Below, one piece after another: positions 61,901 to 64,000 of a stretch of 64,000 nucleotides of DNA; position 1 is the stretch's first letter; the number at the start of each line of letters is the position of its first letter. Made by a program: the position numbers and the translations under genes. Below the pieces are notes generated by a model. It ran no database searches. It was not told the origin of the DNA and saw only the letters and a program-made list of their open reading frames with translations. The DNA comes from Roseivivax jejudonensis (GTDB lineage Bacteria; Pseudomonadota; Alphaproteobacteria; Rhodobacterales; Rhodobacteraceae): NCBI RefSeq assembly GCF_900172265.1, contig NZ_FWFK01000001.1, positions 186,001 to 250,000 of the forward strand, written 5' to 3'.

Positions 61901-62306
61901 GCCGGGCAACGACCGCCTCGCCGGTGGGCGCGGCAACGACCTGCTGGACGGCGGTCTCGGCGACGATATCCTCTTCGGCGGTCAGGGCGCGGACAGCTTC
62001 CGCTTCTCGACCGAGCTCGGGGCGGACAACGTGGACCGTATCCGCGACTTCGACAGCGGCGAGGACATGGTGCTTCTGGACAGCGAGATCTTTGCGGGTC
62101 TGGGCGCGGAAGGCCCGCTGTCCTTCGGAGCATTCCATTCCAGCGCGACGGGCGAGGCGCAGGACGCGGAGGACCGGCTTGTCTACAACACGCGGAGCGG
62201 CGACCTGTCCTGGGACGCGGACGGCTCCGGCGATGTCGAGGCGGTCACGTTCGCCCGCCTGCAATCGGCGCCCGAGCTCACGGAGTCGGACTTCATCCTC
62301 GTGTGA
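58968..62306 (+). CDS. Serralysin-like RTX zinc metalloprotease with PPC domain
   Basis: A 1112-residue secreted protein. The N-terminal metzincin domain (about 1-260) has the zinc motif HEFGHEFGLNH (His146, Glu147, His150, His156) and a Met-turn at Met188 (YSVMSYF). Residues about 310-815 hold blocks of GGxGxDxLx calcium-binding RTX repeats. Residues about 825-965 resemble a PPC (pre-peptidase C-terminal) beta-sandwich, followed by a final RTX block and a C-terminal hydrophobic strand ending FILV, typical of type I secretion signals. It has no N-terminal signal peptide, as expected for T1SS. GGGAGG lies 8 nt before the ATG. No T1SS genes are in the window. Confidence 0.92.
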   Translation: MPETNQTGTEWWINDQTPDNPYGKSEDYDAFLDYLGALPRSLTPEIASEPLKINVSDLNDHPGYKDAAIGALEMWSSVTPLEFEIVDDEPFDPETQWMEVVSPELGEPSDGSAFSANRYVSIGQRFHDTEPNLTDIGGYVYDSFVHEFGHEFGLNHPGLYNYSGPGGVQINYLNNATWTYDRQQYSVMSYFDGIDVGEDSRWSAVTPLMADVDAVIRRFFSSVDEDGNRTFETIDLMTGDNVYGFGSTEYGYELESSGMKKDIGFVIHDTGGDDTIDFSGSTDATILDLRAGNFSSVNGHSNNVSIFDGYNEDQAEYYIETGIGSDHDDILIGNDGDNVLDGRGGADSMAGNDGDDTYFVDSADDVVREEADGGTDTVIVLNEDLDLGEIENVENIVYTGATAPEEDGGSTPTGEDSGPAVAASEIVFGDETSETIDGGADGQRIFGLGGDDYIVGGRDTFESRDINNTIAVEDLEDQTPSDDAADALYGGAGNDTIDGGAGGDLLDGGSGDDVLRGQDGEDTFYGGAGSDTVDYSRESPFQLLVNLETNTASGGTGSGDQFYSIENLIGSDDRIDRFIGTEADNHFVGRGGGDVFNGREGDDTLDGGRDGDLLYGEGGDDYIVGGAGQDYLNGGAGTDTIDYSGSDEGVTVDLAGGTARGGDADGPVQIVGRGTTIRHDIIENVENVDGSYYGDHLIGTDGENVLSGAQGDDTLTGSLGADTLDGGTGRDTADYSTSETGVNINLQSGNTEGDTYASIENLSGSGMDDRIRGDRGENVLTGQGGDDVLRGAAGDDTLLGDFAYDDESIPRPGLGSGYASLGADADNNTLETAFDISDNFSLEEDPDIFDSTEVLHTTVESTGNGQGDYYRIDLAAGTVITLDIDGIADPSVHDSWIRLLDENGEIVAQNDDAGGDPGSTSNRDSSLVYSVEETGTYYILEGQWSPETGDFDPSVPEGSTYELNVSVEFPPEPIEPGTPGNDRLAGGRGNDLLDGGLGDDILFGGQGADSFRFSTELGADNVDRIRDFDSGEDMVLLDSEIFAGLGAEGPLSFGAFHSSATGEAQDAEDRLVYNTRSGDLSWDADGSGDVEAVTFARLQSAPELTESDFILV

Positions 62307-62316
62307 TACGATCCGC

Positions 62317-62342
62317 GGGAGGGCGCCGTCCGGCGCCCTCCC
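62317..62342 (+). terminator. Strong GC hairpin after the RTX protease
   Basis: GGGAGGGCGCC (62317-62327) pairs exactly with GGCGCCCTCCC (62332-62342) around a 4-nt loop, 10 nt after the stop. There is no T-run, so it may slow or protect the 3' end rather than fully terminate, and could lower expression of the following lipoprotein gene. Confidence 0.5.
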
Positions 62343-62392
62343 CGTCCGAGCCCGGCACGTTTCCCGGGGCATTCATCGCAAAGGGCTTGAAC

Positions 62393-62746
62393 ATGGCCTC
62401 CGACCTGCACCGTCGACAGCTCCTGTCGTGTCTCGCTGCGCTCCCCTTCACGCTCGCAACCGCCGCCTGTGCATCAGAGATGCGCGGTGAACTGACTTTT
62501 GCGGACGGCGGGGCGATCCCCCAAGGGACGATCCGCGTCTTCGCCGAACCGACCGGCGACCGGTCCGACGTTGTCCTCGAGAGCGACGGCAAGGCACGCG
62601 CCCTGGCGTTCTCCCTGCCGCACGGCGATGCGGAGCCGCGCCAGATCGTTGCCGTGCTCGAACGCAAAGACGGCTGGCTTCTGGCACGCGGCAGCGCGGC
62701 ACCGTCCGACCCACTGTCCATCACGCTCTACGAGGCAGCACGCTGA
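62393..62746 (+). CDS. Small lipoprotein next to the RTX protease (YscW/YbaY-like)
   Basis: A 117-residue exported protein with a basic HRRQLL start, a hydrophobic stretch and a lipobox-like LATAAC with Cys26. The mature part, beginning ELTFADGGAIPQGTIRVFAEP, has the beta-sandwich pattern of YbaY/YscW lipoproteins; the match is weak. Serralysin operons often carry a small periplasmic inhibitor, and this gene has that position, but its sequence is not clearly the Inh family. A role in protecting the cell from the protease is possible (inference). Confidence 0.65.
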   Translation: MASDLHRRQLLSCLAALPFTLATAACASEMRGELTFADGGAIPQGTIRVFAEPTGDRSDVVLESDGKARALAFSLPHGDAEPRQIVAVLERKDGWLLARGSAAPSDPLSITLYEAAR

Positions 62747-62890
62747 CGCGGCGCGGGCCGGCTCCCGGCTCAGGCGCCGGGGTTCGACATCCGGTCGGGC
62801 CGAAGCGCGAAACAGAGGCACTTCGCATCTGGCGAACGGCGTTCGCGCCCCTCCTGCACGGCCCTCGGCCAGGAAACGCAAGCGACACAC

Positions 62891-63613
62891 CTACCCGACA
62901 GCGCTGCCGTCGGCATTCCAATCGGACCAGCCGGGAAACCGGAGCGGCTCGGCCTGATCGAGGCGCGTCAGGTGTGCCGACCAGGCGTCTTGGTTGTGGC
63001 GAAGCCGCTCCTGGACGCTTGCCTCATCCTCGTAGCTGTAGCCGTGCCCCTGGACACCGTAGGAAATGAAGGGCGGCAGCACCGAAAACCCCATGTAATG
63101 CATCGAATATTGCACGGGCCAGAGCATCGTCTCGAAGTCGCCGCCCCGGCCCCCTGGCCCGAAGGCCGCCTGCGGGGCGCCCGTCGTCACGGAGACGATC
63201 GCGCGGCGCCCCCTGAAATAGCCCGCATCATAGCGCATCCGACTGGTGTAGAGCCCGCCGCTGACGAACACGCGGTCCATCCAGCCTTTGAGAATGGCGG
63301 GCGGCCCATGCCACCAGAGCGGAAACTGAAGGACGACCAGGTCCGAGCGTTCCAGTTGCCGGATTTCGACGGAAACGTCGTCGGGCAGAGCATCGATGCG
63401 CCAGGCATGGCGCTGCTCGGCGAGCGGAGCGAACGTGTCAGGCTGGGCGCGGTTCGCGTAGTGCCGGCCGCTTTCGACCGGGTCGAAGCCCGCGCGGTAG
63501 AGGTCGCTCACCGTCACGCTACCCCGTTTCCGCATCGTGCGCTCTGCGGCCCGAGTGAGCGCGGCATTGTAGGATCTCGGCTCGGGATGGGCATGAACGA
63601 TATGGGTGTGCAT
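62891..63613 (-). CDS. NAD(P)H quinone oxidoreductase (flavodoxin-like fold)
   Basis: A 240-residue FMN/FAD enzyme of the NQO1/KefF type: HIVHAHPEPRSYNAAL at the N-terminus, VVLQFPLWWHGPPAILKGWMDRVF, YFRGRRAIVSVTTGAP and YMGFSVLPPFISYGVQG. It should reduce quinones by two electrons, giving redox protection. The start ATG 63613 has GGAAGG upstream; ATG 63631 is also in frame. It is divergent from a LysR gene that probably controls it. Confidence 0.9.
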   Translation of the reverse strand: MHTHIVHAHPEPRSYNAALTRAAERTMRKRGSVTVSDLYRAGFDPVESGRHYANRAQPDTFAPLAEQRHAWRIDALPDDVSVEIRQLERSDLVVLQFPLWWHGPPAILKGWMDRVFVSGGLYTSRMRYDAGYFRGRRAIVSVTTGAPQAAFGPGGRGGDFETMLWPVQYSMHYMGFSVLPPFISYGVQGHGYSYEDEASVQERLRHNQDAWSAHLTRLDQAEPLRFPGWSDWNADGSAVG

Positions 63614-63671
63614 CTGAGCGCCTTCCGGCATCGGTTTCGGGTCACCTCGACGCTGCACGATCACTTCTGAT

Positions 63672-63687
63672 ATGTCTTCGGACACAT
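63672..63687. promoter_or_regulatory. Candidate LysR operator between divergent genes
   Basis: ATGTCTTCGGACACAT has inverted ends ATGT/ACAT and an inner TGTC/GACA pair, close to the T-N11-A form of LysR sites. It lies between the quinone reductase start (63613) and the LysR start (63709). Confidence 0.4.
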
Positions 63688-63708
63688 CTGATAGCCGTGC
63701 TTTCAAAA

Positions 63709-64000
63709 ATGAACAAAAAGCTTGATTGGAACGACTACGCGACGGTCCTGCGGATCGCGGAGGCCGGCTCGCTCGCCGGGGCGGCCCACCGGATCGGATC
63801 GAGTCATCCGACGATGTTCCGCAGGATCAACGCGGTCGAGGCCAAGCTCGGCGTGCGGCTTTTCGAGCGGTTCCGCACGGGCTATCGGCTCACGAGCGCA
63901 GGCGAGAAGGTCGCGGCCGCCGCGCGGGAGATCGAGGAACTTACCAACGAGACCGAACGGCGCGTCGCGGGACATGACCTTCGCCCCTCGGGCATCGTAA
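63709..64000 (+). CDS. LysR-family regulator (C-terminus outside window)
   Basis: The first 97 residues of a LysR regulator: MNKKLDWNDYATVLRIAEAG, SLAGAAHRIGSSHPTMFRRINAVEAKLG and VRLFERFRTGYRLTSAGEKVA form the helix-turn-helix and start of the linker. The gene runs off the window end. It is divergent from the quinone reductase gene, the usual layout for a LysR regulator and its target. Confidence 0.9.
   Translation, partial: MNKKLDWNDYATVLRIAEAGSLAGAAHRIGSSHPTMFRRINAVEAKLGVRLFERFRTGYRLTSAGEKVAAAAREIEELTNETERRVAGHDLRPSGIV

Noticed and set aside
60400-62000. Tandem DNA repeats
   Set aside because: The repeats follow the RTX nonapeptide protein motif and are not exact at DNA level; they are explained by the protein.
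58944-62372. A 1142-codon open frame antisense to the RTX protease
   Set aside because: It mirrors the GGxGxD repeats (long Val/Asp/Ala runs) and has no family motif; the sense frame has full protease and RTX motifs and a good ribosome site.

Overview
The window is a GC-rich chromosome or megaplasmid segment whose gene content points to an alphaproteobacterium, most likely a Rhodobacterales (Roseobacter-group) relative. The pointers are TRAP transporters, CUT1 and CUT2 ABC sugar importers, a GumC/WecG-type exopolysaccharide locus, a Hint-domain protein, an RTX metalloprotease, and dense ATGA-overlapping operons. No rRNA, tRNA, CRISPR array or intact insertion sequence was seen.

Layout. (1) 1-7860: exopolysaccharide locus with a sensor kinase (cut by the window edge), a periplasmic molybdopterin-fold protein, a WecG-sugar transferase fusion, an orphan NarL-type response regulator, a Wzz/GumC-like protein and an O-antigen-ligase-like protein. 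Palindromes of the form CTATCC-N4-GGATAG lie in three of its gaps. (2) 7893-15448: a minus-strand operon of a three-subunit molybdenum hydroxylase followed by a TRAP transporter, with a divergent TetR regulator. (3) 15948-22783: a tightly overlapping plus-strand operon in which three proteins carry Rieske [2Fe-2S] domains: one fused to an FMN/[3Fe-4S] glutamate-synthase-like domain, one to a ferric-reductase-like membrane domain and one to a ThDP (pyruvate-oxidase-like) enzyme. Cys-rich and small membrane proteins lie between them. This is the best candidate for an undescribed system. (4) 23011-28581: an exported MsrB-like protein, a HdeA-like protein, a histidine kinase, LysR, peroxiredoxin and a DapA-family aldolase. 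(5) 28782-37394: a LacI regulator divergent from a CUT1 importer with two ATPases and a small membrane protein, ending in a dihydroxyacetone-kinase-type enzyme. (6) 37718-45727: a second LacI regulator with a CUT2 (ribose/fructose-type) importer, a phosphotriesterase-like hydrolase, an amidotransferase-like protein, a PfkB kinase, a BtpA-family protein and a TenA-family protein. (7) 45728-48491: small genes, a candidate 100-nt sRNA and a Hint-domain protein. (8) 48492-55210: surface-glycan genes (GtrA, GT2, LPG-synthase-like membrane protein, kinase-like protein, HAD phosphatase, nucleotidyltransferase, membrane glycosyltransferase-like protein). (9) 55948-64000: a Na+/H+ antiporter, a DMT permease, a serralysin-like RTX protease with a small lipoprotein, a quinone reductase and a divergent LysR cut by the window end.

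How the parts relate. Regions 2, 5 and 6 are each an uptake-plus-catabolism module with a dedicated local repressor. A 19-nt element is shared exactly, in the same orientation relative to the downstream operon, upstream of the region 2 and region 6 operons, and a close variant lies upstream of the region 5 operon. Regions 1, 8 and 9 shape the cell surface and secreted products. All functional calls come from reading motifs and domain order by eye; no database search was run.
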